Numbered from the stretch's first letter, positions 7,774 through 15,727 are shown. The stretch is 45,774 nucleotides of DNA from Lachnospiraceae bacterium (GCA_017513005.1 JAFWDM010000127.1:1-45774); one strand, 5' to 3'. A program made the numbers and translations. Notes: generated by a model from the sequence alone, not told the origin.

Positions 7774-10700
7774 ATGAAGAGACGAAAAACAAACTTGAAT
7801 GGAAACGGTGATAAAAAGACAGAGTTCCGGCTTGGTAAAAACACACAGGCGAGGCTCTTTTTCGGAGCATACTTCGGGGTCGTGTTTCTGGTGTTGGTCT
7901 GGAATCTGTTTCACTGTACCTCCGTGTCCTGGCTGAACAGGGAGGCTTTTTTGTCTGCGGATGCGGGTCCGGAAACGAACGGAGACGGTGATCTGCAGAC
8001 GGAGCAGACTGTATCTGAAGGAGAAAAGGCGGGCACAGGCGGCGGAACCGCCGTTCTCCTTGACGGGGAGCCGCTGCTGCTGTACAGTCCTTCGGATCCC
8101 GCCGCCTCAAAGGAGGCCGGACGGAAAGCCATTCCGGCCGGGGCGAAGCTGCGGGGGGCAGCGGTCTACGGATACGAGAACAGCAGGGGGCTTCGTTTTA
8201 CTAAGGAGACGGTCAGGGCGGAAGTCCTGGACGTCTCGACGAAGGAAGTGCTGGGCAGCGGGACCCTGTTTTTAAGAAATCAGTCCCCCTATCCGAATGA
8301 TGAGACCTCTGTCTATATTGCTTTTGAACATCCTGTGGAAGATACGGCCGGAAAAGATCTGGAGCTGTGCATAAGGTCTGCGGGCCTGGTACGGAACGGG
8401 ATCTCCTTCGCAGGCGGTACCGCCGGCGAAGACGGAAAAGTCCCTGCCGCCGGGCTGTACTATGAAAAGAAGACCTGGAACCCGCTGAGTGCCTTTTTGT
8501 ACTTTCTGGCAGAGATGGCAGTGGGGCTGGGAGGCCTGCTGGTGTACGGGGAGCGGATCCTTCCTCTGTTTGGAAAGAAGAGGAGCCGGCAGGCTGCGCC
8601 GGCCGGGTCTTCCTGCCGCACATGGATCGCGGGATCCCTGTGCGGGAGAGACCTCCTGCCGCTGGCGGCTGTTCTGGTCCTCTGCCTTGTCTGCATGGGA
8701 ACTGTCTACATGCGGGTTGTCCGCAAGACCGCGGATTCCATGGATGCGGAGGTGCTCGTGCGCCTGGAGGGCGCAGAAGAGAGCGTCACCCTGCAGCCGG
8801 GCCGGTCTGTCAGGCAGAGGATCATGCCCGGACAGGATGGTCTGGCCGGCTTCGGAATCTGTCTCTCAGACGGGGAGGACCCAACAGACGGACCGGTTTT
8901 GGGCTGGAAACTCCTGAATGCGGACGGAACCGGGACCCTCGGGGAGGGGAAGGCGGTTTTGTCAGATCTCCGGAAAGTGAAGACGACGCTCGAGAAGGAC
9001 ATAGAAGATGAAGAGATCCTGCAGGCAGCGGGCCGGTGCCTGCTCCTGCCGCTGGATTCCGTGATCCCTGCATCATCCGGACAGGGGTATCTGCTGGAAC
9101 TGACGGCAGAACCGGCGGAGGAAAGAGACAGCGAAGAAGCCGTCGGAAACGGGAACGGGAAAAGCGCAGGAGGATCCATCAGCCTGCTGGCGTCTGCGGA
9201 TACGAACAGCGGACTGCAGATCCCGGACCGGGAAGGCGCAGGAGAGGGCAGAGACCTGGAAGTGTGCCTGCTGGCGGCTTACAGGAACAACAGATTCATA
9301 AAGGGCTTTTTTGCCCGGGTCTGTGTCCTTCTTCTGGTCTCGCTGGCAGGAATATACGTCCTGTGTCTGTCCGCAAAAGAAGGTGCCGGAAAAGAAGGGC
9401 CCGCAAAAGAAGGGCCCGCAAAAGAAGGTGCCGGGAAAGAGGGATCCGGGGCAGGTGTTGCCACAGTCTATCTCGTCAGCGCCCTGTGCATGGGCCTCAT
9501 ATTCAGCTTTATGACACCGGTCTACACGATCTCCGATGAGAGGACACATATAGATTCTGTCTATCAACTGTCAAACCGCCTGCTGGGCATCACGGATATT
9601 CCGGGACCGCGGAGAATATACAAGCGCGCCTGTGATATTGACGCGGCAATTGCGAACACGATGCCCGTGAAGATGGCGAGATACCGGGCGGTATCGGAGA
9701 ACCTGTTCGGGGCGGCGGAGGCCGAGGTACAGGAGACAGAGGCTGCGGCACAGGATACAGAGGCTGCGGCACAGGAGGCAGAGCCTGCAGCACAGGAGAC
9801 AGAGGTCCTGCAGGCTGCCGGTGCAGAGACAGAGGTCCTGCAGGCAGCCGGAGCAGGGACGGAGGGAACGGATGCCGGTGCAGGGGGAAGTGTGCCCGCT
9901 GCCGGTAAGGAGCTCACTGCGGCTTACGCCCGCAGCGCGCTGGACAACGTCCCACTGCTGTGTTATCTCCCGGCTGCGATCGGTTTTTCGATCGCCAGGC
10001 TGGCGGGGCGAAACATGATCACCATGATCATGTTTGCCCGCTGGGCCAACCTTCTGGCATGTGCCCTGGTGATGTATTTTGCCATAAAGCACCTGCCCCG
10101 GGGCGGCGCCTGCCTGGCGGTCATCGGCCTTTTTCCCAAAACGCTCCAGCAGACGGCCTCCTGTTCCTACGACGGTCTGATCATTGCAGGTACATTTCTC
10201 TTCATTGCCTTCTGCGCGGCGGCCGCCGGGGACAGTCTCCTTCCCTGTGCGTCCGGGACAGAAGCGCGCAGGACAGAACCACACAGGACAGAACCACACA
10301 GGACAGAACCACACAGGACCTGTATCGTTGACCTCATGGTCCTTGTCCTCGCCGGCTTCTTTGTCGCCTCCTGTAAAGGCGGCGTCTATCTGCCCGTGCT
10401 GGGGCTGGCGTTCCTGCTCCCCTTTTCGGGAAGGGGGGACAGGAGATTTTCGAAAAAGATCCGGACAGGGCTGGCGGCTTCTGTCCTGGGCGGGGCTGCT
10501 TTTCTCTTTTTCGGGAAATTTGTCGTCCGGCTCATCAGCATTTTTTCCAGACAGTCGGGATCTGCTTCGATCGCAGCCGGAACTAAGACCCTGTACACGC
10601 TGTCGGATTTTGCGGGGGCACCCGCAAAACTTGTGCGCATCTATTACAATACCCTGGATATTCGCGGAGACGGCCTGCTGGGAGAGCTGGTGGGGAAAAA

Positions 10701-11199
10701 CCTCTGCCAGAAGTGGGTGTTTGTATTTGCTTTTTTGTTCATTGCCTTTCTGGGCATCCTGGAGGAAGGGAACAGAAAAGGGGAAAGCGGCAGATCGGAG
10801 AGCAGGAAACCGGAGTACCGCAAGGCGGAAAACGACAGGATCGGAACAGCGGATCCCGGGACGGCTCCGGTACGGGAAAACAGGACCCGGAAGGGAGGGG
10901 AAACCGGCGGGACCGGGCTGCGCCTGTCTGTCAGGCTCTGGCTGGTGTTTCTGACTGCCGCCAGTACCGCTCTGGTCTTTCTCTCCATGCTGCTCGCCTT
11001 TACGGCAAAAGGGGGTGCCTATGTGGACGGACTGCAGGGGCGGTATTTCCTGCCCGTCGTGCCCCTGCCTTTTATGGCTGCCCAGACCGTAAGGTTCAGG
11101 AGAGAGGGGATGAAGGACCAATGGCTGGTCTATGCGGCGGATGTGCTTCTGGCAGTGACCTTCAGCCAGATCTTCCTGGCGTATCTGGGAAGTATTTAA
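7774..11199 (+). CDS. DUF2142 family polytopic membrane protein, paralogue 1
   Basis: An 1141-aa multi-spanning protein of the DUF2142 family, suspected GT-C-like glycosyltransferases or polymerases of surface glycans. After an N-terminal helix (about 27-48) comes a soluble beta-rich region, helices near 238-260 and 293-313, a second soluble region, then the multi-helix core. The core opens with ISDERTHIDSVYQLSNRL near residue 588, where the acidic DE matches the position of GT-C catalytic acids. IPGPRRIYKRACDID and LQGRYFLPVVPLPFMA also recur in paralogue 3. The protein is swollen by in-frame repeats: AKEG-type (about 534-558), ETEAAAQ-type (656-696), and EPHRT (about 833-849). A charged insert lies near 1000-1045. 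The ATG at 7774 lacks a clear SD and lies in a repeat, so the start is uncertain. The enzymatic role is inferred. Confidence 0.8.
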   Translation: MKRRKTNLNGNGDKKTEFRLGKNTQARLFFGAYFGVVFLVLVWNLFHCTSVSWLNREAFLSADAGPETNGDGDLQTEQTVSEGEKAGTGGGTAVLLDGEPLLLYSPSDPAASKEAGRKAIPAGAKLRGAAVYGYENSRGLRFTKETVRAEVLDVSTKEVLGSGTLFLRNQSPYPNDETSVYIAFEHPVEDTAGKDLELCIRSAGLVRNGISFAGGTAGEDGKVPAAGLYYEKKTWNPLSAFLYFLAEMAVGLGGLLVYGERILPLFGKKRSRQAAPAGSSCRTWIAGSLCGRDLLPLAAVLVLCLVCMGTVYMRVVRKTADSMDAEVLVRLEGAEESVTLQPGRSVRQRIMPGQDGLAGFGICLSDGEDPTDGPVLGWKLLNADGTGTLGEGKAVLSDLRKVKTTLEKDIEDEEILQAAGRCLLLPLDSVIPASSGQGYLLELTAEPAEERDSEEAVGNGNGKSAGGSISLLASADTNSGLQIPDREGAGEGRDLEVCLLAAYRNNRFIKGFFARVCVLLLVSLAGIYVLCLSAKEGAGKEGPAKEGPAKEGAGKEGSGAGVATVYLVSALCMGLIFSFMTPVYTISDERTHIDSVYQLSNRLLGITDIPGPRRIYKRACDIDAAIANTMPVKMARYRAVSENLFGAAEAEVQETEAAAQDTEAAAQEAEPAAQETEVLQAAGAETEVLQAAGAGTEGTDAGAGGSVPAAGKELTAAYARSALDNVPLLCYLPAAIGFSIARLAGRNMITMIMFARWANLLACALVMYFAIKHLPRGGACLAVIGLFPKTLQQTASCSYDGLIIAGTFLFIAFCAAAAGDSLLPCASGTEARRTEPHRTEPHRTEPHRTCIVDLMVLVLAGFFVASCKGGVYLPVLGLAFLLPFSGRGDRRFSKKIRTGLAASVLGGAAFLFFGKFVVRLISIFSRQSGSASIAAGTKTLYTLSDFAGAPAKLVRIYYNTLDIRGDGLLGELVGKNLCQKWVFVFAFLFIAFLGILEEGNRKGESGRSESRKPEYRKAENDRIGTADPGTAPVRENRTRKGGETGGTGLRLSVRLWLVFLTAASTALVFLSMLLAFTAKGGAYVDGLQGRYFLPVVPLPFMAAQTVRFRREGMKDQWLVYAADVLLAVTFSQIFLAYLGSI
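9373..9447 (+). repeat. Five 15-bp in-frame minisatellite units in DUF2142-1
   Basis: Five units of GCAAAAGAAGGGCCC type run head to tail and encode AKEGA, GKEGP, AKEGP, AKEGA, GKEGS. They lie in the loop just before the conserved core. The unit is a multiple of three, so copy changes lengthen the loop without frameshift. Confidence 0.88.
9739..9861 (+). repeat. 21-bp and 30-bp in-frame repeats in DUF2142-1
   Basis: Three 21-bp units (9739-9759, 9760-9780, 9781-9801) encode ETEAAAQ-like heptads. They pass into two 30-bp units (9802-9831, 9832-9861) encoding a Val-Leu-Gln-Ala-Ala-Gly decapeptide. Paralogue 3 has nothing at this place except a short loop. Confidence 0.85.
10269..10320 (+). repeat. 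Perfect 15-bp triplicate in DUF2142-1
   Basis: Three identical copies of CAGGACAGAACCACA (10269-10283, 10284-10298, 10299-10313) and a partial fourth encode repeated RTEPH in a loop between membrane helices. Perfect identity suggests recent expansion. Confidence 0.92.
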
Positions 11200-11220
11200 A
11201 TGATTGTATCATTGCAGTGT

Positions 11221-11259
11221 ATACTGTCTGTGGAAGTGACACAGACAGTATTTATTTAT
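11221..11259 (+). terminator. Likely intrinsic terminator after DUF2142-1
   Basis: A perfect 12-bp stem ATACTGTCTGTG / CACAGACAGTAT with a 7-nt loop, followed by TTATTTAT. The T tract is interrupted, so efficiency may be partial. It lies 21 nt after the stop codon. Confidence 0.7.
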
Positions 11260-11303
11260 AATATTCATAATCGACTTATAATAAGCCCCTATAAGTTCGT
11301 CTC

Positions 11304-11383
11304 TATACAAAATAGTGTATAAACATTCAAGAACACAAAGTATGTGTAACAAAAAGAAATGAAATGATTCAGACAGATCTGTC
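11304..11383 (+). promoter_or_regulatory. Palindromes upstream of the first XRE gene
   Basis: Two inverted repeats lie in the AT-rich leader: TATACA-N6-TGTATA (11304-11321) and the perfect 12-mer GACAGATCTGTC (11372-11383), the latter 25 nt before the ATG. Either could be an autoregulatory operator of the XRE protein encoded at 11408. No consensus promoter was pinned down. Confidence 0.4.
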
Positions 11384-11407
11384 ATATTTTCGTAGGGGTG
11401 GTCCATT

Positions 11408-11656
11408 ATGGGTGAAGAGAGAATTATCAGTAACCACAGTAATACGATTGGACGGAATTTACGAAAGATTCGAAAATCGAAGAATAGTCGAATGCAGGAC
11501 ATGGTCATAAGATTACAGTTGCATGGTGTTGAGATTTCAAGGGAGACATTGGTGAAAATAGAAGGAGGACGACAGCATATAAAACTGTCCCAGCTGCAGG
11601 GCATGAAGGAACTTCTGGATGTTTCCTATGAAATAATTCTGGAAGAGAAACTATAA
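11408..11656 (+). CDS. Small XRE-family helix-turn-helix regulator
   Basis: An 82-aa protein that is almost entirely one Cro/C1-type HTH. IGRNLRKIRKSKN begins helix 1 at about residue 14, ISRETLVKIEGGRQHI is the recognition-helix region, and LSQLQGMKELLDVSYEIIL closes the bundle. GGGGTGG lies about 6 nt before the ATG. It is AT-rich compared with the genes to its left and stands alone on the + strand, with palindromes upstream. It is expected to act as a DNA-binding dimer; its targets are not shown by the sequence. Confidence 0.82.
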   Translation: MGEERIISNHSNTIGRNLRKIRKSKNSRMQDMVIRLQLHGVEISRETLVKIEGGRQHIKLSQLQGMKELLDVSYEIILEEKL

Positions 11657-11801
11657 CCGGTTGAAAAAAGATCGGCAGAGATGGTTTTGAAGAAAACACG
11701 GAGCCTGGTATTCCAATAAAGGGTGTGATCGGCGCAGGAAGGCTTTCGCTTTTCTGCTGACCAGGTAGAGGCGAACGATTAAATACTGCAGATACCAGTA
11801 C

Positions 11802-11844
11802 TTCACATTGTGAAATGACAAACTATTGACCTCAACATTATAAT
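11802..11844 (+). promoter_or_regulatory. Strong promoter with operator-like palindrome, pointing into a terminator
   Basis: ATGACA (11815-11820), an 18-nt spacer and a perfect TATAAT (11839-11844). A palindrome TTCAC-ATT-GTGAA (11802-11814) abuts the -35. Transcription would start near 11851 and meet the hairpin at 11858-11905 at once, giving an RNA of only about 55 nt. No ORF fits between. Confidence 0.55.
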
Positions 11845-11857
11845 GCAGGAAGGTGTG

Positions 11858-11905
11858 AAAAAAGACACAGGCACTTGTTCAAATCAACGTGCATGTGTCT
11901 TTTTT
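11858..11905. terminator. Bidirectional terminator between the two XRE genes
   Basis: AAAAAAGACACA pairs with TGTGTCTTTTTT, with an inner GCAC/GTGC extension around a short loop. It can end the - strand XRE gene (stop at 11921) and any + strand transcript arriving from the left. Confidence 0.88.
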
Positions 11906-11920
11906 GTCACAGAAAATCTT

Positions 11921-12271
11921 CTATTCTTCCAGGGGTTTAGTATCCAGTGTACTCAAAAGGTATAGAAATGCGCGGCGCTGATGCGGAGAAAGACGGCTCC
12001 AGTATTCATATAAAAGAGCTTCTTCTTCGGTCAGGTGTTCCCGGGAATTGGGTCTGGGGGTTTCGAAAAAATCAGACAGAGAGATACCAAAACCGATGCA
12101 GATCTTCTCTATAGACGCCACAGAGGGCTGCATATTCTTTCGATACCAGGAGGAGATCGTCGACTGAGGGATGCCGGAATTCTTCGCCAGGGTGTACTCG
12201 GACCAGCTCCTGTTTAACCTTTCGAGTTTAATTTTATTCAATATGTCGAAGTTTGACTTGTCATGAGGCAT
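11921..12271 (-). CDS. XRE-family helix-turn-helix regulator
   Basis: A 116-aa regulator with an N-terminal Cro/C1 HTH at about 9-68: ILNKIKLERLNRSWSEYTLAKNSG, then IPQSTISSWYRKN as turn and recognition helix, then PSVASIEKICIGFGISLSDFF. The C-terminal tail (about 75-116) is helical and acidic (LTEEEALLYEYWSRLSPHQRRAFLYLL), a form often seen in clostridial XRE proteins, where it probably mediates dimerisation. The start ATG is preceded by AAGGGG. Its upstream region holds the palindrome at 12338-12359, which is also found once more at 12651-12670. I infer autoregulation and control of the rightward promoters there. Confidence 0.85.
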   Translation of the reverse strand: MPHDKSNFDILNKIKLERLNRSWSEYTLAKNSGIPQSTISSWYRKNMQPSVASIEKICIGFGISLSDFFETPRPNSREHLTEEEALLYEYWSRLSPHQRRAFLYLLSTLDTKPLEE

Positions 12272-12330
12272 GGCTTACCCCTTTTGCTAGACTAAATAAT
12301 GATACTGCGAAGTATGCGCGAATGAATGTT

Positions 12331-12359
12331 TGTTATAATAGGACTAAAACTGGTCCTAT
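12331..12359 (+). promoter_or_regulatory. Extended -10 promoter overlapping operator-like repeat, copy 1
   Basis: TGTTATAAT (12331-12339) is an extended -10 element. It overlaps a perfect inverted repeat with arms ATAGGAC (12338-12344) and GTCCTAT (12353-12359). The TAGGAC-N7-GGTCC core is repeated at 12651. On the - strand the same palindrome lies about 70 nt before the XRE gene that starts at 12271. Confidence 0.5.
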
Positions 12360-12387
12360 TTTACAATTCTGAAATGAAAAATGCAAG

Positions 12388-12404
12388 ATACTAGCGACTA
12401 GTAT
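12388..12404. repeat. Perfect palindrome ATACTAG-CGA-CTAGTAT
   Basis: A 17-bp inverted repeat with 7-bp perfect arms and a 3-nt centre. It lies 29 nt right of operator copy 1 and may be a further regulator site. The span to 12622 holds no convincing gene, only short open frames on both strands. Confidence 0.45.
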
Positions 12405-12622
12405 TCTCTGCTTTAAGACCATACCGTCATATCCGGCTGATTTATATCCGACTGTCGGTTTTGATCCGGCACTGGCGAGAATGAGTTTTGCGGCAGGATA
12501 CAGGAGAATAAAGCGATGAAACCTTTGCCCGGGGAGCCGGACTGCAGCACTTTCATGAAACCCTGTCATGCTTCGGTTTGTGCATTAACAAATACATTAC
12601 CAACAAAAAAAGCATTTCTGTG

Positions 12623-12670
12623 TTGAAAAAAGGTAAACATCGCTGTAAAATAGGACCCGTATTGGTCCAC
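12623..12670 (+). promoter_or_regulatory. Sigma-A-like promoter overlapping operator-like repeat, copy 2
   Basis: TTGAAA (12623-12628), 17-nt spacer, TAAAAT (12646-12651), then TAGGAC-N7-GGTCC (12651-12668) placed over the start point exactly as in copy 1. This arrangement suits repression by a dimeric XRE protein. It could drive the long leader toward the secreted protein gene at 13176. Confidence 0.55.
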
Positions 12671-12881
12671 TTTTGAATGTGGAGGCATATATCCTCAGTG
12701 CTTTATCAGGGAATCAGAGCCGATTGATTTATCTGAAAACCATAGAGCAGTGTGGAATCTGCCACTGTACATTCGCAATAAACCTTTATCATCTGTAGAA
12801 AAGTCTGTGTTTATGTCTTCGTTCTGTACAGAGGTACTGATCTACATTGGCATGTTGCTGATTGAGGAAAGGAACATCTAA
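12654..12881 (+). other. Open frame, possibly a degenerate small gene
   Basis: A 75-codon stop-free frame follows operator copy 2. Its conceptual product includes IDLSENHRAVWNLPLYIRN and ends EERNI, with a composition that looks coding. The first usable start is GTG 12750 and has no SD; the earlier part has no ATG, GTG or TTG. I do not recognise it. It may be a decayed gene or chance. The remainder up to 13175 holds two 10-codon frames with good SDs (ATG 13031, TTG 13061) and a palindrome, but no clear gene. Confidence 0.25.
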
Positions 12882-13111
12882 CGGAAGCGGGCGTAAAATC
12901 AGAGTTTAAAAGGGGGTGAAGGTGCTTCTATCCGATCATGCAGGCAATGTTCTTTTGCAATGAATAAAGACCTTTTGTATATAGGGCAGATTATCTGCCT
13001 GTGTACAAATAGGATTTTGAACGGGGGAACATGCCGATGGGAACAGAAAGGAGGTTTGTTTGAAAAGGTATAGGGTAAGCAATAATCGGTGAGAGGCAGA
13101 ATAGACCAATA

Positions 13112-13127
13112 ACTTTGTATACAATGT
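13112..13127. promoter_or_regulatory. Palindrome upstream of the cysteine-rich protein gene
   Basis: TTGTATACAA with outer AC/GT pairs (ACTTTGTATACAATGT) lies about 50 nt before the start codon. It contains TACAAT, which could serve as a -10, but no matching -35 was seen. A possible regulator site. Confidence 0.35.
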
Positions 13128-13175
13128 CAAAAAAACGGATAAACAGAGGTAATTATCTCAAGGAGGAACTATTCA

Positions 13176-15512
13176 ATGAAGAAGACAATTGCAACAGTAG
13201 CAGCTTCTGTATTATTGTCGGGTGTTCTCTGCATGACTGCATTCGGTGCGGAAGCCGGAGATCATGATGATTATGGTATCCCGGAATATAATCCCACACT
13301 GATTCATGAGAGTCAGGAAGATTATGAAAATGGCAGAGTTGCTGTTGAACCGACCTGTACAGAAGATGGCATTTATCGTTTTGATTGCACGCAGCCCTCT
13401 GAAAGCGGCGTCTATTTCCATGAAGTTGTGATTCCTGCACTGGGTCATGATTGGGATGAAGGCGTTGTCACAAAGGAGCCGACATGCACAGAGCCTGGCG
13501 TTATGACTTATACCTGCCAGCGCTGTGGAGAGACACGCACAGAGGAAATCAAGGCGCATGGACATGTCTGGAGCTCTGATGTGGACGGAGATAATTGGGG
13601 ACGTGTGACCAAGGAAGCAACCTGCCAGGAAACTGGTGAGGCAGAGGATTTCTGCACGATCTGCGGAGAGGTCAACACAGAAGTCAAACCCCGTGTACTT
13701 GAAAAGAAACCTCACAGATTTGAGTATGTGCAGGATTCTTTTGAAAAGGCAACTTGCATCAGTGATGGTAAGGAAACCGGCCATAATGAGTGTGTAGATT
13801 GTGGAGAGACCGAGCCGGATTCTCAGATGACTGATACCTGGGTATGGACTGATCCCGGCGAAGAAGCTGACGAGTACGACGAGCCTCATGATTGGGACGG
13901 GCTGGTAACTGAAAAGGCTGCAACATGCGCAGAGCCTGGCATCGCTGTACAGTGGTGCAAGAAGTGTGGTGTCAAGAGAGAACAGGAGATTCCGGCTCTC
14001 GAGGAAAACTACGTTGTTGTTTCTACACGTCTGATCGACTGCTACACAGAGGAATATACCTGGAGATGCAGCAATTGTGACGGTGAGTTCCATGAGGACT
14101 ATACAACTGAAGGACCGACTAAGGCACATACCTTCCGTCTTGAAGCCAAGTATCAGGATGAAGAGAAGTCTGCAGACCCTGACTGCACACATTATGGGTA
14201 CAACGTTTACAAATGCGTCCACTATGATGATCTTGGAAATGACCAGGAAAAGCACGATGAGCTTGTAGAAGAAGTTGACTTCCACTTCAATGACAGGGGT
14301 ACAGACGTCGTCACTACTGTTCCTTATTATGAAGGTTACAAGACGGTTGTTATTGACCCTGTGAACCATAAGTGGGGGAACTGGATCAAGCGTCATGGCG
14401 CTGGCGAAGGCGACAACGAATACAGCTACTGGATTCGCGAATGCAAAGAGTGCCATACGACAGATGAGCTTGTTGCAGCTACAGATGTATCTGAAGTGAT
14501 CAACCCTACCTGCACGGAAGCAGGAAAATATATTTACCTTGATGGACATGAAGAAGAGATTCCTGCTCTTGGCCATGAAATCGTTGAGGATGCAGCTATT
14601 GACGCTACCTGCACTGAGACAGGTCTGACTGCAGGTTCTCACTGTGCAGTCTGTGGTGAAGTGATTGTTGCACAGGAAGAAGTTCCTGCGCTTGGACATG
14701 ATTATGAAGTAGAGACTCTGATTGACGTAACCTGCACGAAAGATGGTCTTACACGTAGCACCTGCAAGAATTGCGGCGATGTTAAGTATGAGACAATAGA
14801 AGCTACCGGACATAAGGAAGTTGAGATTCCTGCGGTTGCTCCTACCGCAGACAGTGTTGGCTACACAGCAGGTACAAAGTGTGAGATCTGCGGTGAGATC
14901 CTGGTGGCTCCCGAAGAGATTGCAAAAGTCAAGAATGGGCTTGTCCACGATGAAGATGGTAAATGGCGTCTCTATGATATGGGTGAAGTAGACAGTGACT
15001 TCACAGGTATCTATGAATATGACGGCGGTGAGTTCTATCTTCAGAACGGTATCCTTCAGGACGATGCAAACGGCCTGAATCTGATCGGCAAGACGTGGTA
15101 TTTCCTTTCTCAGGGTCAGATCCAGAGGGAAGACGGCTTTGCAGAGTATGATGACAACTGGTTCATGATTGACAATGGTGAACTCGATAAGAATGCGAAT
15201 GGACTGTATACCTATAAAACTGATGAGGGTGAGGGTGTGTTCCTGTTTGCAGCCGGCCGGCTTCGCAGAGATGTAAATGGCCTGTGGCAGGATCATTATG
15301 GAACCTATGGACCTGCAGATACATGGTATTACCTTGCAGACGGTCAGGTCGTTAATTACACTGGAGTTGCAGAGTATAACGGTTCTTTCTTCGTTGTTGA
15401 AAATGGTGTTTTCAACAACAACTACAATGGAACCATCGAGTATGACGGCGCAACCTTCAACGTTGTTGCTGGTCAGCTCTATGATCAGGTCAAGGCAGCT
15501 GAAGCTGCATAA
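13176..15512 (+). CDS. Secreted cysteine-rich repeat protein with wall-binding-like C-terminus
   Basis: A 778-aa exported protein. A signal peptide covers about 1-25 (cleavage after AFGA). Residues about 40-580 hold around ten degenerate modules of the form ATCTEPG...CQRCGETRTEEIPALGHDW, each with a lone Cys followed by a CxxCG pair, giving more than two dozen Cys. Such modules occur widely in gut clostridial surface proteins; disulfides or metal binding are possible. From about 585 to the end, repeats of the form YDGGEFYLQNGILQDDANGL resemble choline/cell-wall-binding repeats and probably hold the protein on the wall glycan. AAGGAGG sits 9 nt before the ATG. Codon use is more AT-rich than in the flanking polysaccharide genes. 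It follows two XRE genes and twin operators and ends at a strong terminator, so it is probably a separately regulated unit. Function unknown. Confidence 0.85.
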   Translation: MKKTIATVAASVLLSGVLCMTAFGAEAGDHDDYGIPEYNPTLIHESQEDYENGRVAVEPTCTEDGIYRFDCTQPSESGVYFHEVVIPALGHDWDEGVVTKEPTCTEPGVMTYTCQRCGETRTEEIKAHGHVWSSDVDGDNWGRVTKEATCQETGEAEDFCTICGEVNTEVKPRVLEKKPHRFEYVQDSFEKATCISDGKETGHNECVDCGETEPDSQMTDTWVWTDPGEEADEYDEPHDWDGLVTEKAATCAEPGIAVQWCKKCGVKREQEIPALEENYVVVSTRLIDCYTEEYTWRCSNCDGEFHEDYTTEGPTKAHTFRLEAKYQDEEKSADPDCTHYGYNVYKCVHYDDLGNDQEKHDELVEEVDFHFNDRGTDVVTTVPYYEGYKTVVIDPVNHKWGNWIKRHGAGEGDNEYSYWIRECKECHTTDELVAATDVSEVINPTCTEAGKYIYLDGHEEEIPALGHEIVEDAAIDATCTETGLTAGSHCAVCGEVIVAQEEVPALGHDYEVETLIDVTCTKDGLTRSTCKNCGDVKYETIEATGHKEVEIPAVAPTADSVGYTAGTKCEICGEILVAPEEIAKVKNGLVHDEDGKWRLYDMGEVDSDFTGIYEYDGGEFYLQNGILQDDANGLNLIGKTWYFLSQGQIQREDGFAEYDDNWFMIDNGELDKNANGLYTYKTDEGEGVFLFAAGRLRRDVNGLWQDHYGTYGPADTWYYLADGQVVNYTGVAEYNGSFFVVENGVFNNNYNGTIEYDGATFNVVAGQLYDQVKAAEAA

Positions 15513-15680
15513 ATCTACTCGTCTACAAGATACCTTTTTGGGTGAAATGGTTTGATAAGAAGGCATTTCATTTAGCAAGTCTTCGTGATTTGTCGGTATC
15601 CTTTGTCGACAGGAGAGTAAACAGTTATGTAAAACATGGTGAACAGATTCCTTGTACAGCATGTTAAAACGTAATTGCAT

Positions 15681-15727
15681 ACAGGGGACAGTTGCCAGAC
15701 ACATGTGCGGCAGCTGTCCCCTGTTTT
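15681..15727 (+). terminator. Intrinsic terminator after the cysteine-rich protein gene
   Basis: ACAGGGGACAGTTGCC pairs with GGCAGCTGTCCCCTGT apart from one mismatch, around a 12-nt loop, followed by TTTTT. From 15513 to 15680 and from 15728 to 15870 no other gene or clear promoter is seen. Confidence 0.92.

Noticed and set aside
10269-10320. Short regular repeats as a CRISPR array
   Set aside because: Head-to-tail 15-bp units with no spacers, inside a reading frame and a multiple of three; a minisatellite.
9571-11121. - strand open frame of 516 codons opposite DUF2142-1
   Set aside because: Shadow of the real gene, with repeats mirrored as VWFCP-type runs; no recognisable domain or start.
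11831-11844. TTGACC close to TATAAT before the terminator as a promoter
   Set aside because: The spacing between TTGACC and TATAAT is only 7 nt; the ATGACA box 18 nt away is the workable -35.
12333-12569. - strand 78-codon frame in the regulatory island
   Set aside because: No SD, no similarity recognised, and it overlaps the operator palindromes; most likely chance.
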